Assembly: GCF_000224145.3 (NCBI RefSeq)
Contig: NC_020168.2
Span: forward strand, 2,694,080 to 2,758,079
Origin: Ciona intestinalis
Lineage: Eukaryota > Chordata > Ascidiacea > Phlebobranchia > Cionidae
Length of the DNA: 64,000 nucleotides
Direction: 5' to 3'
Shown here: positions 44,651-54,199 of the stretch, one piece after another
Position numbering within the stretch: the stretch's first letter is position 1
How the letters are laid out: every line of letters begins with the position of its first letter
Made by a program: the position numbers and the translations under genes
Notes under the pieces: model-generated
Databases searched by the model: none
Told to the model about the DNA's origin: nothing
Seen by the model: only the letters and a program-made list of their open reading frames with translations

Positions 44651-44957
44651 AACAAGAATTTTTTTTATATTTTGCGAACTAACAAATCTAAGAGATAAAA
44701 ATATAATTTAAACTTAGCATTAAATGAAGTGAGAATGTTTTCACGGATGGGCAAACTTTACTTTACTGTTATTTTATAGACCAAATGTTGCTATAAATTG
44801 GTGAAAAACAAACACAGTAGTCAGTAATACTTAAATTTAGGAACAGAAATATGAATCAGGAGAACGCAATATGCTTAGTTGTAATGACCTAGCAAATCAG
44901 AATAAAAGGTTTAACTGCAGATGTCAGGTTTACCCATTATGTTACAGCACAATAACG

Positions 44958-44988
<31 letters not shown>

Positions 44989-45432
44989 CATAATAAAGGT
45001 ACACCGCATGTAAAGCATGTTTTGACAAGGAAGTACACATCTTAAATAGGAATAGAAAGAAAATCAATATGGTACCAATGAATATGCTTTGTGTAAGTTT
45101 GGCATTTGTGTTCACTCAGTAACAAAATAAATAAAATAGGTTAGTTGGAAGATGTGTTTTCAACAAAGGCACGACATTGAAATATAGAATGAGTTAATAC
45201 AGTGGGAGATACAACTTCTAATACACAAGTGTAATTTGGAGATTTTGGAACACATTGTCCAATAACACAGAAACTCACTTTACAATTAAAATTGAAATAA
45301 GGATTAGTGCTTATAAAGTTATGGGAAGTAAACATGCATACACAACATAAAAACACTGTTTTAAATTTAAAAACATGTGAGCATGTTCACAGCTACTACT
45401 CTAGTAAATAAAATTTGTTCAAGGTCTACAAA
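44651..45432. other. Spacer between CEP164 and CDKAL1
   Basis: About 780 bases between the CEP164 stop and the CDKAL1 start, both genes being on the minus strand. It contains an (AT)n microsatellite at 44960-44988 and no coding frame I can support. The CDKAL1 promoter or a trans-splice acceptor should be here, but I cannot place it. Confidence 0.5.
44960..44988. repeat. (AT)n microsatellite
   Basis: Uninterrupted AT dinucleotide run of about 29 bases upstream of CDKAL1. Confidence 0.95.
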
Positions 45433-48400
45433 CTATGGGCTCACTGCTCTGATTTCATTATCGTTGTCAATTACAAGTTTGACGCGACTTCTAGGGGAAA
45501 GATTTGAAGGCATGTTATGCATTGGTTTATTAAACAACTGAGAGGTAAGCTGGCTCGCATCTGGGTGGACGTGACCGTTTGTCTCCATCAGTTGACGGCC
45601 AGACATATACCTCCAATATGGGAACTCATTTCGATCAAACATTGTCTCCTGTGGTTGTGGGACGCCCAGCATGGTATGCCTACCAAAGTATTTCTTCCAT
45701 TTGTTGACCAGTTCGTTTTCCACAAAATCAGCCACGAAGGACGACCTTGCAACTGCAGGAGGCGTCATTCTAGATATATTTTCTTTCTCGGATATCGCTT
45801 TCATGATGTGGTTCAGCTTTTGATCGACCGATTTCAGGTAGCTTTCAAGTTCTTGCTGGTTCTTTGAATTATTTGCAGAAGTTCTTGAAGGAAATTGTGG
45901 GTAGGCTGCACCGGAGGTGGGGAGATATGAAGGATCAGTGGTTGGTCTCTGATTATACCACTGCCCATTATCAACATTGTGGCCGTTCGACAATTGTCCA
46001 TTGATTGTAAAAGGCTCTCTTTCCAAACTTGATTGAATTTCACCCATAGCTTGCTTTGTTTCGTTCATTTGGTCTTTGTGTTCTGCATCCCGCATTGTGT
46101 TGTACCATGCCAACCCTCTTACACTATCCTTTCTAGCAGCCTGTTGTTGCTGCAGAAGAAATTCTTTGGCTTTTCTTATACCTTCATCTTGCTTTTCCCA
46201 TGCCTTCTTTGATGCATCTGAAGTGAAAGGCTTTAATGGTGGATTCAGATCAGTGCCGGGAGCAGTGTTAAAATTATGCGTTCCAGGTGCAAAATCTCGC
46301 ACATGTGGTTCTAGATCTTCAACCTGTAGGTTGTGTTCTGCATTGTTAAACGCGGACCTTGGAGTTTGGGTTTGAATTTGTAAATCCTCAATCATTTTCC
46401 TCAGAGATTCTTGCTGTTGCTTTAAAGTTTGAATTTCCTCATTTACGACTGAGCTTTTTACTGAAGTATCCTTAACAGCGGGTGTTGAGTGACTATTTGA
46501 AGCAGACATGATGTCATGATTGGCACGAGATCGCTTTTGTAAACTAATTTCTAAGTTTTCAACACGGGCTTGTTCACTTTCTAATTTTGATCTTCGCAAA
46601 TTCAGCATCTCCTGATCATTTCTCAGCTCATCACATAACACTTTATGTTTCCTCCTCTCTGCCTCCAGGATTGTGTCATTCTCCTTCTTTAACCTCGTGA
46701 GTTCAGTTTCCAAATCATCTTTAGATCTCTTTGTCAGCGCCCGCACTTGTTGCTGATACTCATTGTTGTTTTCCTCACGCAATTTCCGAAGGCGTTCCTG
46801 ATGCTCCTTCATGACATCCTCAATTTCCCTCTCATGTGCACTGTACAGCTGCTTAGATTTCTCATTGAGAACTTCTCTGATGTTTACCTCTTGTTCATCA
46901 CCCACTGAATTTGCTTTTCGTAAATTTTCCCTCAACTGTTGCTTCTCTTCATTGTGAACTTCCTCCAGTCGGATACGCAGGGATCGCATCTCTGCATCAT
47001 GATCCTCTCTTAGTTTATCACACAACTTTCGCCTTTCTTCCCTTAACTTCTGCTGTAATTGTGCCACCTCTTGTTCAGTGTCGTTTTCATGTGAACTTTC
47101 AATTTCTTCGAGCTTCCGTTGCTTTACAAGATTCAACTCTTCCAGCTTTTCCTCAAGTTCCAATTCAGTTTGCGCCATCAACTCTTCCACATCAGTTTGA
47201 TTTTGTTTTCTCTTCATTTCAACTTTTGCATCAGTGATCTTCTCTTCACTTTCCTCCTTCAGCTTTGCTAATTCGGAATCTGTTTCTGATCGAACTTTTT
47301 GTTGCATACGAATCAGCTCACTGCTCTGTTTCTCTTTCAACGCAGCTTCTTCATCCAAAAACTCATCTTCCATCTCCCTTTTCAGCTTCTCAATATCTTC
47401 TCTTTTTTTCTTCTCCAACTTTAATTTCTCATTTTCTATTTCCATCTTGATAGTTTGCTTCAGTTCATTCAACGCATCTTCCTTTTCGTTTTCCAAGAGT
47501 TTCATCTCTGCATCCGAATCTTTGTTCTCAATTTTCTTAACAGGAAGATCTTCTACCACTGAACTCTCGGACGATGAAATGTCAGGTATTGATTCCGTTT
47601 TTAGCGACTCAGATCCATACATTCTCTTTTCAGCTGCTCTGGCAGCTATTTCTCTCGGCTGTGGCTTATTTAAACCAAAGTCAGATAACTTGCTTCCAGC
47701 TCCACCAGTGTCATTACCACCAATTTTACCTGTTGTTAAATACAGCCCCAGATCTGATGGTTTCTCTTCAAGTTTTACATCCTGGGTTGGTTTCAATTCA
47801 TCAATGTCCATAACATTTGCAAAATCATTAGAGTTTTTACCGATACTGCTCTCGATTTCATCTGAATTTGAGGAAACAATCATCTTGTCCATTTCATCTT
47901 TCACTTCCTCTGAATCTTCTTCCGAGACCTGATACTCCAGTGCAGTTTGCTCAAGATCTTTTGTTTCCAGTTTATCTAAGTTAATCCTTCCAGCATCAAA
48001 TGTGCTGCCAAGAGAACTACCAGTTTGTCCCATCGGGTCCAATTGCTTGGATGTATCTGATGTAAGACCAGGTAGACCAGAAACTCCAGACAGTCTTCCC
48101 CCACCCACTCCTTTCAAAGGAGCTAGTCCACCAGGTAAAGCTCCAAGACTTGCTGTACCACCTAGTGCACCAAGAGAACCTGTAGAAGCAAGAGAGTCAT
48201 TTAGTTTTAAAGGGTTCAGCTGGCCAAGGAACTTTTGCGACCCTGGTTCAGCCAATTTATCCTTCTTTTTTTTCTTTCCAACTTTATCTTTCTTTTTCGC
48301 TGTTGGTTTCGCAGCACTTTGCACCGATTGCTTCAAAACTCGCTTCTGCCGCTCCTCTATCACCATGGCTCTGTAGAACTCATCACATGGATGATCCCAG

Positions 48401-48630
48401 ATGCTGTCACCACTTTCAAAGTTGAAGTAATAAATATCTCCATTTGTGTCTTGGCATGGTTTCCAGTGAGGTGGAAGAGGAGCATTAATTCCTTCCTTGG
48501 CGATCCACAACAGATCCGCATCCACAAAGGGATCGAGGCCAATTACTCTGGCATATTCATGGATTTCTTCCTCCAGTGGAACGTAATTTTCATCATAATC
48601 TTCTTCCAACACCAACTGTTCACTCATCAT
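45433..48630 (-). CDS. CEP164: Centrosomal protein 164-like (CEP164)
   Basis: In vertebrates CEP164 is a distal-appendage protein of the mother centriole, needed for membrane docking, TTBK2 recruitment and cilium formation. A single uninterrupted frame of 1,065 residues starts [18 protein letters not shown]. The N-terminal block [20 protein letters not shown] and the WW domain (about 50-84; [26 protein letters not shown], with W56 and W78) are the CEP164 hallmark. A basic [14 protein letters not shown] patch follows (about 113-126). From about 380 to 720 the protein is a long charged coiled coil, then a low-complexity C-terminal part. Human CEP164 is longer (1,460), mainly in coiled coil. The coding region has no introns. 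An upstream non-coding exon is likely, because GCA|GTAAGT occurs on the minus strand near 49060. It is divergent from PNO1. Confidence 0.9.
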   Translation of the reverse strand: MMSEQLVLEEDYDENYVPLEEEIHEYARVIGLDPFVDADLLWIAKEGINAPLPPHWKPCQDTNGDIYYFNFESGDSIWDHPCDEFYRAMVIEERQKRVLKQSVQSAAKPTAKKKDKVGKKKKKDKLAEPGSQKFLGQLNPLKLNDSLASTGSLGALGGTASLGALPGGLAPLKGVGGGRLSGVSGLPGLTSDTSKQLDPMGQTGSSLGSTFDAGRINLDKLETKDLEQTALEYQVSEEDSEEVKDEMDKMIVSSNSDEIESSIGKNSNDFANVMDIDELKPTQDVKLEEKPSDLGLYLTTGKIGGNDTGGAGSKLSDFGLNKPQPREIAARAAEKRMYGSESLKTESIPDISSSESSVVEDLPVKKIENKDSDAEMKLLENEKEDALNELKQTIKMEIENEKLKLEKKKREDIEKLKREMEDEFLDEEAALKEKQSSELIRMQQKVRSETDSELAKLKEESEEKITDAKVEMKRKQNQTDVEELMAQTELELEEKLEELNLVKQRKLEEIESSHENDTEQEVAQLQQKLREERRKLCDKLREDHDAEMRSLRIRLEEVHNEEKQQLRENLRKANSVGDEQEVNIREVLNEKSKQLYSAHEREIEDVMKEHQERLRKLREENNNEYQQQVRALTKRSKDDLETELTRLKKENDTILEAERRKHKVLCDELRNDQEMLNLRRSKLESEQARVENLEISLQKRSRANHDIMSASNSHSTPAVKDTSVKSSVVNEEIQTLKQQQESLRKMIEDLQIQTQTPRSAFNNAEHNLQVEDLEPHVRDFAPGTHNFNTAPGTDLNPPLKPFTSDASKKAWEKQDEGIRKAKEFLLQQQQAARKDSVRGLAWYNTMRDAEHKDQMNETKQAMGEIQSSLEREPFTINGQLSNGHNVDNGQWYNQRPTTDPSYLPTSGAAYPQFPSRTSANNSKNQQELESYLKSVDQKLNHIMKAISEKENISRMTPPAVARSSFVADFVENELVNKWKKYFGRHTMLGVPQPQETMFDRNEFPYWRYMSGRQLMETNGHVHPDASQLTSQLFNKPMHNMPSNLSPRSRVKLVIDNDNEIRAVSP

Positions 48631-49649
48631 AGTGAAATCTCATTAGGTCAAAAATTCAAAGATAAAACTAGTTTTGAATTATTTTTCTCTAAAAAATGCA
48701 ATTGTAAACGTACATTAGAACAATATTCCGCTAGAAGGTCAATTGTTTTTGTATTAAAATATAGAACTAGCCCGATAAGCCCTTTTCTCTTGGTTGTATA
48801 TTTGTATTTAAGTTATTAATTAGGCTATGAAAGCCTATAATTATTAATAATTCATACCATCATATATAGGTAGTATAGGTAGGTATTTACACAGCATGCG
48901 ATTCATTTTTAGAAGCTTGAATTATATATGATAGGGTGTCGGTATCGTATGCTGTACGTGCCTAATTTTTTTAATAGTAACCCGTTAACCCTGTCGTTTA
49001 AACTTTAAAAATAAAGAAACTGTAAATAATTTACGGAATTTAATTGTGGAAACAGACTTACTGCATCATAAAACCAACCCTTCGCTGTCCTTGCCACTGA
49101 TTTCAATCAAAACGCATTCAAATTCCGCTGCAATCAACAGCTGAAACGTGAAAATATTGCGAATGACGTCATACAACTGTTTTCACAATAGAAATCATAA
49201 AACATGACATAGAAATCGATTAACACACGGCGCACGTGATTGTTTCAGAGTATAGACAATTTATCAGACATATGACAAAGTGCAAAACTTCGGAATATGT
49301 GGCATTGGGTGTAATGTTGGCCTGTTGGGTAAGTGAACTAGTCCTAGGATATGTCTTAGCGATAATTGTAGGCAGTGCCAAACTTTTTGTATTGTACTAG
49401 AACACTGAATCGTATATTATTGAACTTAGGAGATGTAGGATATGCAGTTCACGTTAAACTGACCAAGGTGTGCGTTGTAATTAAAGTAAGATTATAGTAT
49501 CACAATTTCTAATCTATTTCTTCTTTACGTATTGTTATGGCAGGATAATTGAATTAGATATTTTGCATGTATTGTATGGGGATTGCAAACTAACAACTAC
49601 TGTTTAAAAAAAGCGTCACAATTTAAAGAAACTATAAACAACTCTAAGT
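48631..49649. promoter_or_regulatory. Divergent CEP164/PNO1 promoter region
   Basis: About 1 kb separates the divergently transcribed CEP164 (-) and PNO1 (+) reading frames. It contains a perfect CRE palindrome (49164-49171), a donor-like GTAAGT on the minus strand near 49060 that would end a CEP164 leader exon, and no coding frame. A shared bidirectional promoter around 49.06-49.3 kb is my inference. Confidence 0.5.
49164..49171. promoter_or_regulatory. CRE palindrome TGACGTCA
   Basis: Perfect ATF/CREB octamer ~100 bases upstream of the presumed CEP164 leader-exon donor. An equivalent octamer occurs ~250 bases upstream of VPS25. Placement between two divergent housekeeping-type genes fits a core-promoter element. 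Confidence 0.45.
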
Positions 49650-50351
49650 ATGGATATTAAGGACTCAAATGAAAGTGGGAAGAAAAATGATACTTTTACA
49701 GTTGTACAGTCACGCAAACGGAAAATGAAAGTTGCAGCAATGGAAACAGATGGCAGCAAAAGGCCACATTTCCCAAGCATAAGTGGAGAGAAATTAATCT
49801 CTGGAAAAGCTAGCTTGCGCAAGGTACCAGTTCCTGCAAATCGCTACACTCCATTAAAAGAAAACTGGATGAAGATCTTTACACCTGTAGTTGAAAACCT
49901 GAGGCTACAGATTCGGTTTAATCTCAAGACGAGAAATGTGGAAATACAAACAAGTCCGGAGACCACTGACATCGGGTCTCTACAGCGTGCAGCAGATTTT
50001 GTGAAAGCATTTGTGCTGGGATTCTCTGTGGAAGATGCTCTTGCTCTTGTACGATTGGACGAGCTGTTTTTGGAATCGTTTCAAGTTACTGATGTGAAAA
50101 GATTGAAAGGAGATCATTTGTCACGAGCAATTGGGCGCGTGGCTGGATCTGGTGGAAGAACCAAGTTTACGATTGAGAACGTTACAAAAACAAGAATTGT
50201 GCTCGCTGATACGCACATCCATATTTTAGGTTCCTATCAAAATATCCGACTCGCACGAACCGCTATTTGTAATTTAATTCTTGGCAGTCCGCCATCAAAG
50301 GTGTACGGGAACATGAGAGCAGTAGCAAGTCGAAGTGCTGAAAGATTTTAA
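49650..50351 (+). CDS. PNO1: RNA-binding protein PNO1 (Partner of NOB1)
   Basis: KH-domain protein of the pre-40S ribosomal particle. It binds the 3' end of 18S pre-rRNA and works with the NOB1 nuclease in the nucleolus and cytoplasm. A single exon gives 233 residues (human 252). The N-terminal ~70 residues are basic and variable. The conserved part starts at RYTPLKENWMKIFTPVVENL. The degenerate KH region includes FVLGFSVEDALALVRLDELF and, in the second KH fold, SRAIGRVAGSGGRTKFTIEN, ADTHIHILGSYQNIRLAR and LILGSPPSKVYGNMR. It ends AVASRSAERF, very like other animal PNO1. MEAK7 begins 378 bases downstream on the same strand. Confidence 0.97.
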   Translation: MDIKDSNESGKKNDTFTVVQSRKRKMKVAAMETDGSKRPHFPSISGEKLISGKASLRKVPVPANRYTPLKENWMKIFTPVVENLRLQIRFNLKTRNVEIQTSPETTDIGSLQRAADFVKAFVLGFSVEDALALVRLDELFLESFQVTDVKRLKGDHLSRAIGRVAGSGGRTKFTIENVTKTRIVLADTHIHILGSYQNIRLARTAICNLILGSPPSKVYGNMRAVASRSAERF

Positions 50352-50728
50352 CAAACTAAAACAAAGATTTGAAAAGAATAATCTTGAAAGAATTTTTGCT
50401 ATGTGGTTTTTTGTTTAGGTTTAACATGTTTTGTTTAATCTGGTGCAAATATCAATACTTTCATAGGGTTTACATTACCCCATACATTTTGACTTGCTGC
50501 TCTTGTTTAAATAATTCGCACTGAAGTTAAAAATTGAACTTGAATTTTCCTTCTTATATTCACGCATTATAGCAAATAATTGTTATAATATAACAAGATA
50601 CGGTTTCAAAAAAAACAGATAAATGACATCGTGTACCTGCCTTTAAACAATTTGTTTTCATAACTAGTTCTTAGATTCATTTAGTGTGTGTGTATAATGA
50701 TCTGGGCCAACTGCTAAGCTTATCCACA
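50352..50728 (+). other. PNO1-MEAK7 spacer with acceptor-like site
   Basis: Short AT-rich gap between two same-strand genes. An acceptor-like CATAACTAGTTCTTAG ends at 50674, 55 bases before the MEAK7 ATG, the same arrangement as upstream of PSMB3 and MBIP. No canonical AATAAA for PNO1 was found. This could be an operon junction or simply a leader-exon acceptor. Confidence 0.4.
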
Positions 50729-53601
50729 ATGGGGCAAACTGAAACCAAATCACAGTGCGATAATGAAAATGAATATTTGGATTTACTTTCTTCTGCCGAA
50801 GTGACTCAGCTGAAGAAGATTTTGTGTGTCATTGATGATAAACCTCAAAACATTAAAGTTTACTTGGAAAATTTAAAGGTAACCGAAGAGCAAAGCGGGC
50901 TGTGTAGCAAATCCTATACAAAGAAAAAATAGTGCATTGTTTGTCTATTACAACAGGCTAACAGTGTTTTGTTCAATTATCCCTTGAAATATTTTGAAGA
51001 TAAGATTCACCAAATATGAAAAATACTGTTATGCATTTATTAAATCGAAAAAATCAAAGCTATGGTTGATGTATTGCACCTTCTAAATTTTTATTTTAAC
51101 TTCTGTGACAGATTCATCTATTAAATTTTTTTACACCGAGTCGAACGGATCAGTTGATATCGTTTCTAAGTACACACTGTGCTATCGCTACTGCGGAAAA
51201 TGACTGCGGTGTAGCTTTGATGAATGAAGTAGCAAAGATCACAAAAGGTGGACAATCTCAGATAATTGAGTTTGTTTATCAGATGCTAAGTCCATGCGAA
51301 GATGATTTGCCGTTATCTGATCTAAAATTGGTAAGCGGTAACTTAATTACTCAATCATTTAATAATAAAAAAAAACAAAAGAAAAGACAGGATATGGCAA
51401 CAGTTTTTACATAATTACAGTTAAAACATATTTACATTGAATTGGAAAATAAACACAATTTTTCATGTAAAACTTTATCACAGTCTTGTTACAGTTTTGT
51501 GAAGAAGCATTGCAATGCATTGATCATGATGCAATTAAAAGATTTGGGATTGCAACTGAATCAAATGAGAGATTGTTTAGAAAACTGACTTTGAACACCC
51601 CTGAGCATCTAGACATGGTTAAATTGCAGAAACTGTTTGAAGAATCACCTGTGTTGGTTGAACTGTTGTTACATGCATGTCAAAATGTATTTTTTGGCAA
51701 TACATCTTTCGTGAATCAGGTAAATGAGTTAGTTTTTTGTAAACTGTATGTTATAAATAAAGCTTGTGTTTTAATTCTTAACCAAGATATTACATAGGAT
51801 CATACTATAGAAAAAAATCTTTATTTCTTAGGAACTTAAGGGATCTGTTCCAGTATTGCTTCCTGAATTGGAGATTCCTGCAAAGTTTAACATTGCCCCC
51901 GAATCAAGTATATTGGGAGCATCTGATGTTTTGTTTCTAAACGGAAACCTTCCATTGCCACAACAGCACAAATGGAGATTTCTTTTCTCAACAAGTTTCC
52001 AGGGGGAGAGCTTTTCTAAACTTTGCGCTGAGATTTTGAACAAAGGCCCGGTTGTTATTGTTGTAAGAGAGGCAGCAGGAAACATCTTTGGTGGTTATGT
52101 TTCTTCTAGTCTTGTTTACAGCTCAAAGTTTCAAGGTAACAGTCTGTTTTGTCTAATCAAATCTCGGAAATTGCACATTCATACTGTAAAGTACTACATT
52201 ATTATTTGACAACAGATCTGAAATATGCAACAAACAGTTTATAATTCGTTTTCTACATTTTCTGTTAAGAATATTGCCCCTTACAATACATAACCATGTT
52301 TGCTACACCAGGCACTGCAGCTTCATTTCTGTTCACTGTGAAACCAGAGCTTGAAACTTTCAACACAACCACTTACAATGATCACTATGCATATCTCAAT
52401 ATTGGCCAAGAAACTATGCCAAATGGACTGGTAATTTTACCAATAACACAGTTGTTAACAAATTTAGATTTGCTTGTAAAAATACACAATCGGAAAAAAA
52501 ATGGAACTGCAGCAGGAAATATCTGAGTTTGTCATATTTATCAAATGAACGAATGTAACTCACATGGCTAAAAAATGACAGTCGTTAAACACGGGTGTTT
52601 TGTTTCATACACTTCGTGCCAGCTTCAGACCAAGTATGTAGGTGATTTTTTTTTTTTTTCTTATGTGTATTGTAGCCAATAATTTGAACAACCCATTAGG
52701 GACTATTGGGTTGAAGGAGTAGTTTCTGTTAAGTGTCTTGCCAAAGGACACATGCGCCCACAATGGTAGCAGTTAACTAACAGATCACTAACCTTGCCCA
52801 ACATACGTGGTAGGGTATGGGTGGCCAGCATGATTACTTTGGCTTCTGGTTGAGTTCAGACTTCGGCAAAGGTCACAGTAAAGCCAAACCGAAGTGCACG
52901 ACGTATGCGAGTCCTCAGTTATCAAGTGAAGATACGTTCAACATCGATGCACTCGAGGTTTGGGGAGTTGGTGATGAACCTGTGCTGGATGATGAGGAGG
53001 AAGACGAGGTGATGTTGTTTAGATTTTGGGATTAAAAATAGTTTTAGAAGTTCCTTTACCAGTGTTGCACACACATACTAAAAACGGGGCATTTTTTAAC
53101 GATTTTTGCCATAAAGTAATCAATTTCTTGCAACACATTGGAATTCTGGGTAAATAATATTTTTTTTAGGAAATTCCTTTACCAGTGTACACAGTGTTGA
53201 AAACACATTTGCCATAAATCCTTTTTTTAATTGATTTTTACCATGAAGTAATCAATTGCTTGCAACACATTAAAATCCTGGGTAAATAATATTTCAGAAT
53301 TGGCTGCTATAAAGCAAAAGATAATTTAAAGGTGAAACAGATCTGACTATTAACACACACGTACATAAAAAAAACAGGATAATTACAGAATAAAGCTGAA
53401 ATAATATCTTTATATTTTCTTTTCTTGTAGATTGGTGCAAGTGTTATTGACAAGCACCCAGACGCTGTTGCCATTCTAAGAGTTGCTGGCAAGGAGAGAG
53501 TTAGTGAAGGTTTACGCGACAACGAAGCATCTGCAAGTTCCATGCCTGATATGGTCCAACTACATGCTACACATGATCCCATGGATTATCCTGGACCCTA
53601 G
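50729..53601 (+). CDS. MEAK7: MTOR-associated protein MEAK7 (TLDC1), 7 exons
   Basis: TLDc-domain protein which, in mammals, is lysosome-associated and supports an alternative mTOR signalling route to S6K2. Exons 50729-50878, 51112-51330, 51495-51719, 51832-52135, 52312-52430, 52814-53008 and 53431-53601 join in phase to 460 residues (human 456). The start MGQTETKS keeps Gly2 and Thr6 of an N-myristoylation signal, as in human MEAK7 (MGNSRS). The helical N-terminal half lacks a clear motif. The TLDc domain contains KWRFLFSTSFQGESFSKLC, GPVVIVVREAAGNIFGGYVS, TYNDHYAYLNIGQETMPNGL, GMGGQHDYFGFWLSSDFGKG and the characteristic CTTYASPQLS, then FNIDALEVWGVGD. A conserved C-terminal helix follows. 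Intron 5 contains a SINE fragment reaching within ~40 bases of the acceptor. Confidence 0.93.
52551..52776 (-). mobile_element. SINE fragment in MEAK7 intron
   Basis: Minus-strand body and tail of the SINE family (TGGCAAGACACTTAACAGAA, CTAATGGGTTGTTCAAATTA, AACACCCGTGTTTAACGACT). The tRNA-like head is missing beyond GCTACCATTGTG. It ends ~37 bases before the exon at 52814. Confidence 0.7.
53048..53296. repeat. Tandem ~120 bp duplication in MEAK7 intron
   Basis: Two diverged head-to-tail copies, about 53048-53162 and 53170-53296. Each begins TTCCTTTACCAGTGT, contains AAGTAATCAATT(T/G)CTTGCAACAC and ends CTGGGTAAATAATATTT. Confidence 0.75.
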
Positions 53602-53647
53602 ATTGCTGATATTGTTTCCAATTTATTTTTGTATCTGACCACAGTGC

Positions 53648-53653
53648 AATAAA
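53648..53653 (+). terminator. AATAAA polyadenylation signal, MEAK7
   Basis: Canonical hexamer 46 bases after the MEAK7 stop. Confidence 0.65.
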
Positions 53654-53784
53654 TGTTAAATTACGATGTTGCAAATAGGAATATATTGTATATTTTATTG
53701 ATAATTATTTATTGTAACTTTGATTTTCATATCCTCAGCTTGGTGGTGTATCTTCTTTGCTTATTAAGAATTAATATCATTATC

Positions 53785-53980
53785 TATAATGGGTTGGGGG
53801 AAGATGGGAAAACCCCATCTTTAGCTTGTAATATCCAAATATCCTGATCCTGTTTTATACCATTACCTATGTTAGTCGTTAGGATAACGGTTTTATATTT
53901 CTTTGAATGTTCTTTGTTTGCTACCGAATGGGTCAGGAAAATAGAATATAAAGGTGTCCCATCTTCCCCCACCTTATATC
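53785..53980 (+). mobile_element. MITE copy between MEAK7 and GMPS
   Basis: Left end ATGGGTTGGGGGAAGATGGG, interior TTTAGCTTGTAATATCC, right end GTGTCCCATCTTCCCCCACC. It lies between two convergent 3' ends. Confidence 0.88.
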
Positions 53981-53998
53981 TCAACACGACATTGAACA

Positions 53999-54110
53999 AA
54001 CACAAATGACATTGCTGTAAGCTTTACTATAGTAATCAGGAAATTAAAAGGAGAACAAATACAAATGACATTGCTTTACTATAGGAATCAGGGCATTAAA
54101 AGGTAACCAA
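53999..54110. repeat. ~55 bp tandem duplication
   Basis: ACAAATGACATTGCT, TTTACTATAG and AATCAGG(A/G) occur twice in the same order, downstream of GMPS. Diverged direct repeat with no coding content. Confidence 0.65.
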
Positions 54111-54199
54111 GCAGCATAGAAAGAAGATGGGTAAAATCAGTTTCCTTAATTAATTTTTAACATGTTTCTTTATGTGGTCCTATTGTCCGCTTTCAGTTG

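Noticed and set aside
47234-47932. 232-codon Ser/Phe-rich frame antisense to CEP164
   Set aside because: A shadow of the Glu/Lys-rich coiled coil on the opposite strand; composition is exactly what the complement would give.
53784-54005. 73-codon frame on the minus strand downstream of MEAK7
   Set aside because: It lies almost entirely within a MITE.
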